64,000 nucleotides of DNA from Prauserella marina. GTDB lineage: Bacteria > Actinomycetota > Actinomycetes > Mycobacteriales > Pseudonocardiaceae. The stretch spans positions 2,716,501 through 2,780,500 of the forward strand of contig NZ_CP016353.1 of assembly GCF_002240355.1 (NCBI RefSeq). The letters are read 5' to 3'. A program made the translations under genes and the position numbers. Positions 42,817 through 51,742 of this stretch are shown here, in pieces (the stretch's first letter is position 1; each line of letters starts with the position of its first letter). The notes under the pieces are model-generated. The model was not told the origin of the DNA, did no database searches, and worked only from the letters and a program-made list of their open reading frames with translations.

Positions 42817-43767
42817 GTGGATGTGCTCTCCGACGCGGTCACGGCGATGCGTACCGGCCGCCCGCATTCCGCGCGCGTGCGGCACAGGGCTCCGTTCGGC
42901 CGCTGGTTTCCTCGCGTGGCCGGAGCCGGATTTCACGTTGTACTACAAGGGAATTGCTGGCTCGTTCCGGCTGAGGGGGATCCGATGGGTATCGCGGAAG
43001 GCGATATCGTGTTCCTGCCGAGGGGACGCGAGCACGGGCTCGCCGATTCGCCGTCCACACCGCTGGACGAGCAAACCGCGTCGCTGACCGAGATCCGTAC
43101 CGGCGACGGCGACGAGGCGGCGGACACGGTCATGGTCTGTGGCGCGTATTTACTGGATCAGACACGCCCACATCCGCTGTTCGGCGAGCTTCCCGACGTG
43201 ATTCGCCTTTCGGCGCGAGCGGGGCGGTATCCGGCGCTTCGCGCGACACTGGACCTGCTCGACCTCGAACTGGAACGGGTTCGCCCTGGCTCCGAAGCGA
43301 TGCTTCCGGCACTGCTGGATCTCCTCCTGCTGCACGGTCTGCGGGCCTGGCTCGGCGAGCAGACCAGTGCCGGTGGCTGGGTCGCGGCCCTTCGCGATCC
43401 GGCGGTCGCCACCGCGCTCGACGCGCTGCACCGGCAGCCGAGTCGACAGTGGACGGTCGCGAAGCTGGGTTCGCTGTCCGGATTGTCGCGCGCGACCTTC
43501 GCAAACCGGTTCAGCACGTTGGTCGGGAGACCGCCGCTCACCTACCTGACGTGGTGGCGGCTGACGCTGGCCGCACGGATGCTACGTGAAACGGATCTAC
43601 CGCTGTCGACGGTTGCCAGAAAAATCGGCTACGCCTCGGAATTCGCGTTCGCTCATGCCTTCAAGCGCCAGTACGGCGTGCCACCGGGCCGGTTCCGGCG
43701 AGGTGCGCTCGCGCGAAACAGCGAGCGAATTCCCGAGCCTGACGACGGGTCAAGGTGGACGCGGTGA
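42817..43767 (+). CDS. AraC family regulator with cupin sensor domain
   Basis: A 316-residue AraC regulator. The N-terminal cupin (Cupin_6-like: PFGRWFPRVAGAGFHVVLQG, GDIVFLPRGREHGLAD) senses a ligand. The two C-terminal helix-turn-helices are TVAKLGSLSGLSRATFANRF and PLSTVARKIGYASEFAFAHA. GTG at 42817 is chosen. It is divergent from the NAD(P)-binding enzyme gene. Its last 107 bases overlap the 3' end of the convergent MocR gene, an unusually long antisense overlap. Confidence 0.9.
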   Translation: MDVLSDAVTAMRTGRPHSARVRHRAPFGRWFPRVAGAGFHVVLQGNCWLVPAEGDPMGIAEGDIVFLPRGREHGLADSPSTPLDEQTASLTEIRTGDGDEAADTVMVCGAYLLDQTRPHPLFGELPDVIRLSARAGRYPALRATLDLLDLELERVRPGSEAMLPALLDLLLLHGLRAWLGEQTSAGGWVAALRDPAVATALDALHRQPSRQWTVAKLGSLSGLSRATFANRFSTLVGRPPLTYLTWWRLTLAARMLRETDLPLSTVARKIGYASEFAFAHAFKRQYGVPPGRFRRGALARNSERIPEPDDGSRWTR

Positions 43768-45034
43768 CGCGGATCCCGGAGGAGGTTCCGTTCGCCAGGG
43801 CCAGAAACGGCGCACCGTCCCTTACTGACCAGCCGTTGTCGCGCAACACCGCGACCGTGGCGGCGGAATCACCCGGCACTGGCACCCAGACGTTGAACCC
43901 GTCGGAGGGGAACGGGGTGCCGATTCCCACGTCGGCCAATTCGGCTCGCAGCGTGTCGACCCGCTCGGCGTAGGTGTCCCTCGCGTGATCCAGTTGCCCG
44001 GCGACGGCATCTGATTCGAGCAGATTCGCCACGAGCCGCTGGAGAAGATGACTCACCCAGGTGACGCCAGGTCGCAATCGCCTTCCCAGTCGGTCGGCCG
44101 TTTCCTCGTCGGATGCGACGACGGCGACTCGAAGGTCCGGCCCGAGGAACTTCGCCACCGACCGCACGAGGGCCCACCGCCGCGTCGTCGGAGGGCAGAT
44201 CCGGTGATAAGGATGGCGGGAGATCGCGGATAAATGGTCGTCTTCGATCACCAGTACCTGGGGATAGCGCCGTAACACCGCCCTGAGTTTCCGTGCCCGC
44301 TCGGCCGTGAGGCTCACACCGGTCGGGTTGTGTGCCCTGGGGGTGAAAAGGATGGCCCTCGCGCCCGCGTCCAGCGCGGCCCGCAAGGCGCGCGGCTCAG
44401 GACCTTCGGCGTCGACGGCGAAGGGAGCCGCGCGGAATCCGTTGAGCCGCACCGTCCCCTCGCTCGCGTAGAAGCACGGATCCTCCAAGGCGACCAGGTC
44501 GCCACGCGTGAGATGCGTGGTGAGCAACCGCTCGACGGCATCGACGGCGCCATGGGTGACCGAGACTTCGAAGGCACGACCGACGTCGGGTGTGAGCGAG
44601 TCGCTTGCCCATCGAGCCAGTCCCGGATCGACGGCAGGGCTTCCGTAGAGCCGCATCCGGTAGTCGAGACCGGACAGAGCAGCCGTGATGTCGGGAAGCA
44701 GGGCGGGATCGGGATTGCCGCTTGAGAGATCCGCGAGCGCCGTGTTCACGACCGCCTCGCCCGCCAGGTCGGGCAGCGAGGTGATGACGGTGCCGCGCCG
44801 CCCCCGGGTTTCGGCGACGCCCGCGGCGACCAGTATCCGGTAGGCGGCCGCCACGGTGTTGCGATGGACTCCGAGAGTATTGGCGAGATCGCGGATCGGC
44901 GGGACCGGATCACCTGGCCGCAGCAGGCCGGTGTTGACCAGGTCGCGCACACTGTCGGAGATCTCGCCAGCCGACGCGCCTGTGATCGGCGGGCGCCGCC
45001 CGGCCACTTCTGTCACCGCGTCATTGTATGGCAC
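43661..45034 (-). CDS. MocR/GabR-type regulator (GntR plus aminotransferase domain)
   Basis: A 457-residue fusion: N-terminal GntR winged helix (RDLANTLGVHRNTVAAAYRIL) and a fold-type I aminotransferase-like domain (SVTHGAVDAVERLL, TPRAHNPTGVSLT). The expected PLP-lysine motif reads VRSVAKFLGPDLRVA, so the Lys is present. GTG at 45034 is assumed. It is divergent from the DapA-like gene. MocR proteins use PLP and an amino compound as signals and usually activate the neighbouring gene. Confidence 0.92.
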   Translation of the reverse strand: MPYNDAVTEVAGRRPPITGASAGEISDSVRDLVNTGLLRPGDPVPPIRDLANTLGVHRNTVAAAYRILVAAGVAETRGRRGTVITSLPDLAGEAVVNTALADLSSGNPDPALLPDITAALSGLDYRMRLYGSPAVDPGLARWASDSLTPDVGRAFEVSVTHGAVDAVERLLTTHLTRGDLVALEDPCFYASEGTVRLNGFRAAPFAVDAEGPEPRALRAALDAGARAILFTPRAHNPTGVSLTAERARKLRAVLRRYPQVLVIEDDHLSAISRHPYHRICPPTTRRWALVRSVAKFLGPDLRVAVVASDEETADRLGRRLRPGVTWVSHLLQRLVANLLESDAVAGQLDHARDTYAERVDTLRAELADVGIGTPFPSDGFNVWVPVPGDSAATVAVLRDNGWSVRDGAPFLALANGTSSGIRVTASTLTRRQAREFARCFARAHLAGTGPVARRTGA

Positions 45035-45067
45035 GTGACAGTTCTCGCCCGGACCTGTAGCGTGTGT

Positions 45068-45081
45068 TTGTCACATGACAA
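45068..45081. promoter_or_regulatory. MocR operator candidate
   Basis: TTGTCA-CA-TGACAA is a near-perfect palindrome between the divergent MocR and DapA-like genes. A further GTGACA copy lies at 45035-45040. GabR-like regulators bind two separated sites of this kind. Confidence 0.5.
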
Positions 45082-45114
45082 TCCAGGTTCGGTTGGCAGG
45101 CAAGGAGATCAGCG

Positions 45115-46014
45115 GTGTTCACCGGTCTCAGCGCGTTTCCACTCAGTCCGGTGGCCGAGGAATCGATCGACGAACCGGCCTTCGCCGGCCTCGTGTCCCG
45201 GCTTCACCTCGCCGGTGTCGACTCCATCGGGGCACTGGGCTCGACGGGCAGTTACGCCTATCTCAGTGGTGAACAGCGCAAGCGGATCGCCGAGCTCGCC
45301 GTCGACGCGGCGGAGGGCACTCCCGTGCTCGTCGGCATCGGCGCGTTGCGGACCGTGGACGTGCTGAGGCACGCCGAGGACGCCCAGAACGCTGGCGCGA
45401 GCGCGGTGTTGCTCGCTCCCGTGTCCTATCAGCCACTCACCGACGACGAGGTCTACGGGCTCTACGCCGATGTGACGGCGCGGCTTTCGGTGCCGTTGTG
45501 CGTCTACGACAACCCCGGCACCACTCGGTTCACCTTCAGCGACGAGCTCCACGGCCGCATCGCGGAATTGCCGAACGTCGCGTCGGTGAAGATCCCGGCG
45601 ACGCCGGAGGATCAGGGGGAAGCTCGCGCGCGAGTGCGGAACCTGCGGCGGCACGTTCCCGGACACGTCAGCCTCGGGGTCAGTGGGGACTCGGCTGGGG
45701 CTGGCGGCCTGCTCGCGGGCTGCGAAGCCTGGTACAGCGTGCTCGGCGGGTTGTGGCCTGGGGTGTGTCTCAGGATCACGCGGGCGGCCCAGCGGGGCGA
45801 TGCCGACGAGGCTCGCCGCTTGTCCGGTTTGCTCACTCCGATATGGACACTCTTCGGCAGGTACGGCAGCGTCCGGGTGGTCGCCGCGATCGCCGACCAC
45901 ATGGGACTCACCGGTTCCCTGAATCTGCCTCGTCCGCTCCGGGAACTCGCGGGCGAGGAGCGGACACAGGTCGAGGACGCGGTCCGGACTGTCCTGCCCG
46001 CTGTCGAGAACTGA
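45115..46014 (+). CDS. DapA-family (dihydrodipicolinate synthase-like) aldolase
   Basis: A 299-residue TIM-barrel lyase. Schiff-base Lys159 (VASVKIPA) and Tyr131 (YDNPGTT) are conserved. The usual GTTGE loop reads GSTGSYAYL, so this is not a standard DapA but a relative, such as a 2-keto-acid aldolase or hydratase. GTG at 45115 follows AAGGAGAT. It probably forms an operon with the MOSC gene and is controlled by the divergent MocR protein. Confidence 0.88.
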   Translation: MFTGLSAFPLSPVAEESIDEPAFAGLVSRLHLAGVDSIGALGSTGSYAYLSGEQRKRIAELAVDAAEGTPVLVGIGALRTVDVLRHAEDAQNAGASAVLLAPVSYQPLTDDEVYGLYADVTARLSVPLCVYDNPGTTRFTFSDELHGRIAELPNVASVKIPATPEDQGEARARVRNLRRHVPGHVSLGVSGDSAGAGGLLAGCEAWYSVLGGLWPGVCLRITRAAQRGDADEARRLSGLLTPIWTLFGRYGSVRVVAAIADHMGLTGSLNLPRPLRELAGEERTQVEDAVRTVLPAVEN

Positions 46015-46032
46015 GGCTGGGGGCCGATTTTC

Positions 46033-46545
46033 ATGAACGCATGGAGCGGGGAAGTCCGGGCGGTCTACGCGACCGAGGCCGCGGGGGCCGAGATGCGCGA
46101 GCTGGCCTCGGGACACCTGGTTGCCGGTGTCGGCCTGGCCGGGGACAGATACGCGCTCGGTACCGGCCTGTACTCACCCAAGTGGCATCCCGACCGGCAG
46201 CTTACGGTGATTGCCAAGGAAGTGATCGACGACGTCGCCGTCGCGCTCGGCAAGCCGGTGGACGGCGTCGAGCTGCGGCGCAACGTCGTCACTCACGGGG
46301 TACCGCTCAACTCGCTGGTGGGAATCCGGTTCGCGGTGGGGGAGACGATCCTCTACGGCGGCAGGCTCAACGTTCCGTGCCGGTATCTGGAACGGCTGAC
46401 CGGCAAGAAGGTGTACTCGCCGCTGCTCGGCCGCTCGGGGCTCAACTGCCGGATCCTGCGTGGCGGCACCATTCGTGCCGGTGACGTCGTGCGTCCTCTC
46501 AGCACAGCCGAGGCGGCCGAGGTTCCCTTCGAGGAAATCGGGTAA
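46033..46545 (+). CDS. MOSC domain protein
   Basis: A 170-residue MOSC protein, the beta-barrel found at the end of molybdenum-cofactor sulfurases and in YiiM-type reductases. It has the conserved single Cys in LNVPCRYLERLTGK, plus ELRRNVVTHGVPLNSLVG. It may bind sulfur-carrying cofactor or an N-hydroxylated substrate. It follows the DapA-like gene by 18 bases and faces the RidA gene with only six bases between. Confidence 0.88.
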   Translation: MNAWSGEVRAVYATEAAGAEMRELASGHLVAGVGLAGDRYALGTGLYSPKWHPDRQLTVIAKEVIDDVAVALGKPVDGVELRRNVVTHGVPLNSLVGIRFAVGETILYGGRLNVPCRYLERLTGKKVYSPLLGRSGLNCRILRGGTIRAGDVVRPLSTAEAAEVPFEEIG

Positions 46546-46551
46546 GCGAGC

Positions 46552-46989
46552 TCAGTCGAGGGTCGCCGTCAGTTCGATCTCGATGCACGCGTTCCCCGGC
46601 AGCGTGGCGACGCCGACGGCCGAACGGGCACACCTGCCGCGCTCGCCCAGTACCTGAATGAGCACGTCGGAGGCCGCGTCGGCGACGAAGGAATGATCGG
46701 CGAACCCCTCGGCGGCCGCGACGTAGACGGTCATCCGGAGGATCCGAACCCGTTGCAGTGATTCATCTTCGATCGTGAGCGCCATGAGCGCGTTGCGGAC
46801 CGAAACGCGTGCCGCTTCCCTGGCATCGTCGATGGTGACGTCGGCGCCGACCCGGCCCGGGTGGCGCATCTCGCCCCGCAATCGAGGCGTCATACCGGCC
46901 GTCGCGACGACTCCGCCGTTGCGCCGAACGGGCTGATAGTGCCCTTGCGGTTGTGGAACGGGCAGCCCGGCCAATTCGGGATGGATCAT
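46552..46989 (-). CDS. RidA family enamine/imine deaminase
   Basis: A 145-residue RidA-like protein. The active-site Arg is kept (CARSAVGVATLPGNACIEIEL), so hydrolysis of enamines/imines to keto acids and ammonia is plausible. It is the last gene of the pxp-like operon, overlapping the PxpC-like gene by ATGA. This suggests that an unstable imine or enamine appears in that pathway. Confidence 0.9.
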   Translation of the reverse strand: MIHPELAGLPVPQPQGHYQPVRRNGGVVATAGMTPRLRGEMRHPGRVGADVTIDDAREAARVSVRNALMALTIEDESLQRVRILRMTVYVAAAEGFADHSFVADAASDVLIQVLGERGRCARSAVGVATLPGNACIEIELTATLD

Positions 46990-48011
46990 CTTTTCCCTGC
47001 CTTGTGATCGTTGGTCGCGGCTCCGGCGACCCGTGGGGTATCGAGGATTCTCGTCATTCTCTCGCGGGCCGACTGAATGATCTCGGCCTCCCGCGACCGC
47101 AGCCTTCGCGCGGCGGCGACCGTGATCGGGACAAAGCGGATCGCCGCGCCGGGACGGGTTTGGGAGAGTACGTTCATCGACGAGGTGCAGATGACCCCGA
47201 CGACGGGATACCCGGCCGACAGTCCGCGACCTCGGTTCAACACCAGTAGCTCCTTGCCGCCCGGAACCTCGATGGACCCGATCGGCAAGGCACGCGACAG
47301 GATCTCGGCCGTGTCGCGACGCCGGGGAATCCGGCCTTCGAGTCTGGACCCCACGGCGTCGGTCTTGTCCGTCATGACGTAATCGCCGTCGAAGATGTCA
47401 TCGGCGTCGCGTTCGAAGAGGTCGCGATTCTCGCCGGGAAGAACGCCCAGTTCTCCTGCGGCAGGTGACTGCGGGCGGGGAGGGGAGAGGACGGGAAACG
47501 GGTACTCCCTGCCGGAGACGTCGAGACGACCGGCGGGACCGCAGCCCAGAGTGAGCCCCGCGACGAGATCGAGGCCGTATCGCAGGGTCCGGTCAGGCGC
47601 GACGCTGCCCAGAAACGCGCGCCCGCCGCCGAGTTCGCCGAATCCGCCGAAAATGCTGACGTAGCACCGGACCCCGTCCCTGATGTCCCGTACCGCCAGT
47701 TCGCCACCGGCCGGTACGACGAGTGCCTGGTTCATTCGTGCCGGAAGCCCGCCGACCGTCACCTCGGCTGACGCGCCGGTGACGGCCACGATCACCTCGT
47801 CGCTGAACGCGACGGCCAGATCCGTCATCACCGTTTCCAGCGACGGCACACTGACCTGGTTTCCCACGAGAGCGTTGCCGTAGTGATAGGAAAACTGGTC
47901 GAGCGCCCCGTTGGCCGCGATGCCCCACGAGGCACCTGATGGGCGCCCCTCGTCCTGTAGCGTCGCGAATGTGGCCTCGACGATGGTGGCCGTGCTAGTC
48001 CCGCTCGACAC
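46986..48011 (-). CDS. PxpC/KipA-like carboxyltransferase-family subunit
   Basis: A 341-residue member of the biotin-dependent carboxyltransferase-like (KipA/PxpC) family. Recognisable parts: TLQDEGRPSGASWGIAANGA, LDQFSYHYGNALVGN, and the C-terminal GGKELLVLNRGRGLSAGYPVVG. In 5-oxoprolinase PxpC joins PxpB to phosphorylate and open the ring. It overlaps PxpB by 17 bases. The family motif region GxPxGGAMD is altered here (GIAANGALD). Confidence 0.87.
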   Translation of the reverse strand: MSSGTSTATIVEATFATLQDEGRPSGASWGIAANGALDQFSYHYGNALVGNQVSVPSLETVMTDLAVAFSDEVIVAVTGASAEVTVGGLPARMNQALVVPAGGELAVRDIRDGVRCYVSIFGGFGELGGGRAFLGSVAPDRTLRYGLDLVAGLTLGCGPAGRLDVSGREYPFPVLSPPRPQSPAAGELGVLPGENRDLFERDADDIFDGDYVMTDKTDAVGSRLEGRIPRRRDTAEILSRALPIGSIEVPGGKELLVLNRGRGLSAGYPVVGVICTSSMNVLSQTRPGAAIRFVPITVAAARRLRSREAEIIQSARERMTRILDTPRVAGAATNDHKAGKR

Positions 48012-48717
48012 GGCAGTCCTCCATGGTCAGCCCTTCGTACCCGGACCACTCGCCGTCGCTGACCGGGAAGTAGCCCAGGTAGTCGCCTGGGCGGTAGGCG
48101 CACAACTCGTCGCTGTGGGCGGAAACCAGTTCGGTGGGGGTGTGCCCGATGAGCTGCCAGCCCGCGGGAGCGCTCACCGAGTAGATCAGCGACTGGATAC
48201 CGGCCAGCGCGACCGAACCACTGGGAACCCGCACGCGCGGGTCCGCGCGACGGGGAACGGAAATGTCGCCGCTCAGTCCGTCCATCATGGGCGATGCCGC
48301 AGGCGCGCCGTAACAGCGGATCAGATACCACGTTCCACTGTGCAGCGCGACCAGTTCTTCCTCGGTCTTGCCCAGCCGTTGTGCCACGAAAGCGAGATCG
48401 GGGCCGTGCTCGCCGCCGTACCGGACGGGAACCCGGAAGTACCGGGGCTCGCGTGTGGACTCGGGGGAGGCGGAGCTTCGAGTGCTCACATACCGCAGGA
48501 GCGCTTCGAGTTCTTCCAGCCGTATGCTCAGACTGTCGAATTCCACCAGCGCCGAGTCGTAGGTGGCGGCGACGCCGGTGATCGCGGGAAGTCGCACCTC
48601 GTCGAGGTTCGCGACCAGCCGCCTGACGTTTCTCCACCGTTGTTCCGCGTCGTCATCGGTGAATCGCACCCTGACGGCGGCGTCGCCCTGTGAGGTGATC
48701 AGGACTCCGCTCTCCAT
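47995..48717 (-). CDS. PxpB/KipI-like subunit, diverged signature
   Basis: A 240-residue KipI/PxpB-family protein. The fold is recognisable: ITSQGDAAVRVRF, PVRYGGEHGPDLAFVA and the C-terminal GWQLIGHTPTEL. The signature normally reading G-F-x-P-G-F-A-Y-L is replaced by GAPAASPMMDG (137-147); the preceding His126 is kept. This suggests a changed substrate or lost oxoprolinase activity. It sits between ycsI-like and PxpC-like genes, as in Bacillus. Confidence 0.83.
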   Translation of the reverse strand: MESGVLITSQGDAAVRVRFTDDDAEQRWRNVRRLVANLDEVRLPAITGVAATYDSALVEFDSLSIRLEELEALLRYVSTRSSASPESTREPRYFRVPVRYGGEHGPDLAFVAQRLGKTEEELVALHSGTWYLIRCYGAPAASPMMDGLSGDISVPRRADPRVRVPSGSVALAGIQSLIYSVSAPAGWQLIGHTPTELVSAHSDELCAYRPGDYLGYFPVSDGEWSGYEGLTMEDCRVERD

Positions 48718-48727
48718 GCCACCTCCC

Positions 48728-49516
48728 TCATGGCGTGATCAGTTCCGACTCGCGAATGTCGGTGATGGCCATCCTCCCAGGCGCGTGCGCGATCGCGAAC
48801 TCCGGACGCGATTGCATGACCATGGCCTGAGGCGTCACCCCGCAGGCCCAGAAGACCGGCACGTCTCCTTCTCGCAGGACCGGCGGGTCACCCCAATCCG
48901 GCTTGTCCAGATCCGTGATCCCGATCAGGCCGGGGTCCCCGACGTGAACCGGCGCGCCGTGCACGGCAGGGTAACGCGCGCAGATCCGCACGGTGTCGGG
49001 GACGCGATCGGCTGGAACACCGCGCATGGAAACGACGGTGGAGGACGCGAACATGCCGGCGGGCTCGCAGTCGATCGTGGTCCGGTACATCGGCACGGTG
49101 GTGCCAGCCGCGTTGTGCCGCATGTCGATACCGGCTTCGATCAGTGCCCGCTCGAAGCTGAAGGAACATCCGAAAAGGAACGCGACGAGGTCGTCGCGCC
49201 AGAGCCCCGAGACGTCCGTTTCCTCGGCGACCAGTGTTCCCCGCTCGTAGATCCGGTATGCGGGAACATCCGTGGTGATGTCGCCCTTGAACCGGCTGCT
49301 GCTCCTGGCTCCCGGATCGAAGACGTCGAGCAACGGGCACGGTTTCGGGTTCCGCTGCGCGAAGAGCATGAGGTCGAAAGCCTGCTCTCGGGGGACGGCC
49401 AGCAGGTTGGCCTGCGCCCATCCGTCGCTCCAGCCCGACGTCGTGCCGGTGTGTCCATTGCGGATCGTCGTCCGAGCCTGCTCCGGAGTGAACGAGCGCC
49501 ACGTTTCGAGGTTCAT
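48728..49516 (-). CDS. DUF1445/YcsI-like putative hydro-lyase
   Basis: A 262-residue protein of the DUF1445 (YcsI, putative hydro-lyase) family: GYxQANL-type start (GWAQANLLAVPREQAFDLMLF), FLFGCSFSFERALIEAG, and VFWACGVTPQAMVMQSRPEFAI at the C-terminus. ATG at 49516 follows GAAAGGAAAG. A related domain occurs in mammalian D-glutamate cyclase, which handles 5-oxo-D-proline. That fits a role linked to cyclised amino acids. It is in the same position as ycsI in the Bacillus operon. Confidence 0.88.
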   Translation of the reverse strand: MNLETWRSFTPEQARTTIRNGHTGTTSGWSDGWAQANLLAVPREQAFDLMLFAQRNPKPCPLLDVFDPGARSSSRFKGDITTDVPAYRIYERGTLVAEETDVSGLWRDDLVAFLFGCSFSFERALIEAGIDMRHNAAGTTVPMYRTTIDCEPAGMFASSTVVSMRGVPADRVPDTVRICARYPAVHGAPVHVGDPGLIGITDLDKPDWGDPPVLREGDVPVFWACGVTPQAMVMQSRPEFAIAHAPGRMAITDIRESELITP

Positions 49517-49545
49517 CGGTGTCTTTCCTTTCACCCGATCACGTT

Positions 49546-50802
49546 CTATTGCAGCAGGGCGAAGACGGGCTCGAACGCCAGCACCGCGAGCACCCAGGAC
49601 AGCGCGAGGCCCAGTACTCCCACGACGATGAGCCACCTCGGATAACGGTAACCCCTCAGAAGGTCGCGCCTGCGCCACGCGATCCACATGGTCACCGAGA
49701 ACCCGAGGGGGAGTACGAGACCGTTGAAGCCGCCGGAGAAGACGAGCACCGTGACCGGAGCCTGACCGGCGAGCAGGAACACCGTGCAGCAGGCCACGAC
49801 GAACGCCCCGACCGCGATGCCCTCGCGTTCCCTCAGGTGCCGGGAATAGGTCGAGATGAACGAGACCGAGGTGAAGGACGCGCCGATCACCGAGGTCATC
49901 GCCGCGGCCCAGAGCACGACACCGAAGATCTTGAACCCGATGTCGCCTGCCGCCGCCTGGAAGGCGTCACCGGCGGGGTTGTCGGTGACGTCGAGTACCG
50001 CTCCGGTGGACACGACACCCAGCACGGCGAGGAACAGCAACCAGCGCATGACGCCGGTCGCGATGACGCCGAGCGCCGAGGTGCGGGCGATTTCGCGCAC
50101 CCTGCCCGGCCCGGAGATCCCGCTGGCCAGCAGCTTGTGCGCACCGGCATAGGTGATGTAACCACCGACGGTTCCGCCGACGATCGTCGTGATGGCAAGG
50201 ATGTTGATCTGATCGGGAAGGACCGTCTGCAACGCCGCTTGATCGACCGGCGGCGAACTGACGATCGCCACGAACAACGTCAGGGCCAGCATGATCAGCC
50301 CGAGCGGAATGGTCGTCCGGTCCATGATGGACACGAAGTAGCGGTTGACGAAGATGACCAGCGCCAGAACGGTCGTGATGACCGCTCCCCAGCGGGGATC
50401 AAGTCCGAAGAGGACATTGAGCCCGAGCCCGGCCCCGGCGACGTTGCCCATGTTGGCGATGAAGCCGCACACGAACACGATGACGCTCAGCACGATGCCG
50501 AGTCCCGGAAGCACCCGCTGGGCCAGTTCCTGCGCGCGGAGGCCGGAAACACCGACCACCCGCCACACGTTCATCTGGATCGCGAGGTCCAGCAGGATCG
50601 AGATCAGGATTCCGAACGAGAACGCGGCGCCGAGCTGCTGGGTGAAGGTCGCCGTCTGGGTCAGGAATCCCGGTCCGATGGCGCTCGTCGCCATCAGGGC
50701 GATGGCCCCGAAGAACGGGACGAGGCGACTGACCGGCTTCGCCTTCGGCGATGTGGACGACGCGGCCGGAGTGGTCGTCTCGTGGGGCTCGACGTCACTC
50801 AT
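49546..50802 (-). CDS. NRAMP-fold permease (YcsG-like)
   Basis: A 418-residue transporter with about 11 helices in the LeuT/NRAMP fold. Where NRAMP metal carriers have DPGN in helix 1, this protein has GPGFLTQTATFTQQ (43-56). The helix-6 metal Met motif is replaced by a GGYITYAGAHKLL region. It therefore probably does not carry metal ions. Position and neighbours equal ycsG of Bacillus, so uptake of an organic substrate such as a lactam is more likely. It overlaps pxpA by 8 bases. Confidence 0.87.
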   Translation of the reverse strand: MSDVEPHETTTPAASSTSPKAKPVSRLVPFFGAIALMATSAIGPGFLTQTATFTQQLGAAFSFGILISILLDLAIQMNVWRVVGVSGLRAQELAQRVLPGLGIVLSVIVFVCGFIANMGNVAGAGLGLNVLFGLDPRWGAVITTVLALVIFVNRYFVSIMDRTTIPLGLIMLALTLFVAIVSSPPVDQAALQTVLPDQINILAITTIVGGTVGGYITYAGAHKLLASGISGPGRVREIARTSALGVIATGVMRWLLFLAVLGVVSTGAVLDVTDNPAGDAFQAAAGDIGFKIFGVVLWAAAMTSVIGASFTSVSFISTYSRHLREREGIAVGAFVVACCTVFLLAGQAPVTVLVFSGGFNGLVLPLGFSVTMWIAWRRRDLLRGYRYPRWLIVVGVLGLALSWVLAVLAFEPVFALLQ

Positions 50803-51604
50803 GAGCGATCCCTTCTGCGGGAAGAGCGGAGGATTGAATCTCGTGACCTGACCACGCGGCGACACGCACGCCCTCGGATTCGAGGCGTTGCCGGACGGTG
50901 GTGGCCACGGATACGGCGGCTGGGCTGTCGCCGTGGAGCAAGATGGAGTCACAGGACATAGGCAGGGGAGTGCCCGTCACGCTGGTGACGACGCCCTCGG
51001 TGGCCATCCGCACGGCACGCGCGGCGACCTCGCCAGGGTCGGTCACGAAGGCGCCGGGCAGGGACCTGGCGACGAGTGTGCCGTCGTCGGCGTAGCCCCG
51101 GTCGGCGAAGCCTATCCGCGCGACCGGCAGCCCTTCTTCCTCGGCGGCCCTTGTCATCCAGCTTTCCTGGTAGGCAACCGTGAGCTGGGGGTCGAAGGCC
51201 CTGACCGCGCGGGCGACGGCGCGCGCATAGTCCTCACGAACCGCGGTCATGTTGCCGAGGCTGCCGTGCGGGGTCACGTGGTGAAGGCGGCGGCCGTGCG
51301 GCCGGAGGAAGGCGTCGAGAGCGCCCAGCTGGTACAGGACGTCGGCTTCGAGGTCGGGAAGCGGTAGCTCGATCGGGCGTCTGCCGAACCCCCGCAGGTC
51401 GGGGAAGCTCGGATGGGCACCGACGGCGACACCACGATCGAGACACAGCGCGACGGTGTCCCTGATGGTCGAGGGGTCACCCGCGTGGAATCCACATGCG
51501 ACGTTGGCCGAGGTGACAATGCGCGTCAACGCGTCATCCTCTGTCATCGTCCATGCGCCGAACCCCTCGCCGAGGTCGGCAATGAGATCGATGGACCTCG
51601 ACAT
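50795..51604 (-). CDS. PxpA/LamB-YcsF family protein, altered active site
   Basis: A 269-residue protein of the LamB/YcsF (PxpA) family: ADLGEGFG, ANVACGFHAGDP, GAHPSFPD and FADRGYADDG are intact. In the loop that normally reads HVKPHG-x-LYN, this protein has HVTPHGSLGN, so the conserved Lys is Thr111 and the Tyr is Gly. The first gene of the operon. In PxpABC it takes part in ATP-dependent opening of 5-oxoproline. The change suggests another cyclic amide or urea-like substrate. Confidence 0.88.
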   Translation of the reverse strand: MSRSIDLIADLGEGFGAWTMTEDDALTRIVTSANVACGFHAGDPSTIRDTVALCLDRGVAVGAHPSFPDLRGFGRRPIELPLPDLEADVLYQLGALDAFLRPHGRRLHHVTPHGSLGNMTAVREDYARAVARAVRAFDPQLTVAYQESWMTRAAEEEGLPVARIGFADRGYADDGTLVARSLPGAFVTDPGEVAARAVRMATEGVVTSVTGTPLPMSCDSILLHGDSPAAVSVATTVRQRLESEGVRVAAWSGHEIQSSALPAEGIAHE

Positions 51605-51742
51605 GATCCTCCTTTGCCTGCGAACTGCCCACGCGACCGGACCGAGACGCGAGGAGCCGGTGAGGACCCATGGGCTACGGCATCGCCGGCCTCGATGGGT
51701 GCCATCCGGAGAAGCTGGGCTTGAGTGAGCACACCTTCACAC

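Noticed and set aside
49519-50961. Long plus-strand open frame opposite the NRAMP-like gene
   Set aside because: Composition is Asp/Arg/His/Gln-rich without any domain; the minus strand encodes a well-formed membrane protein.
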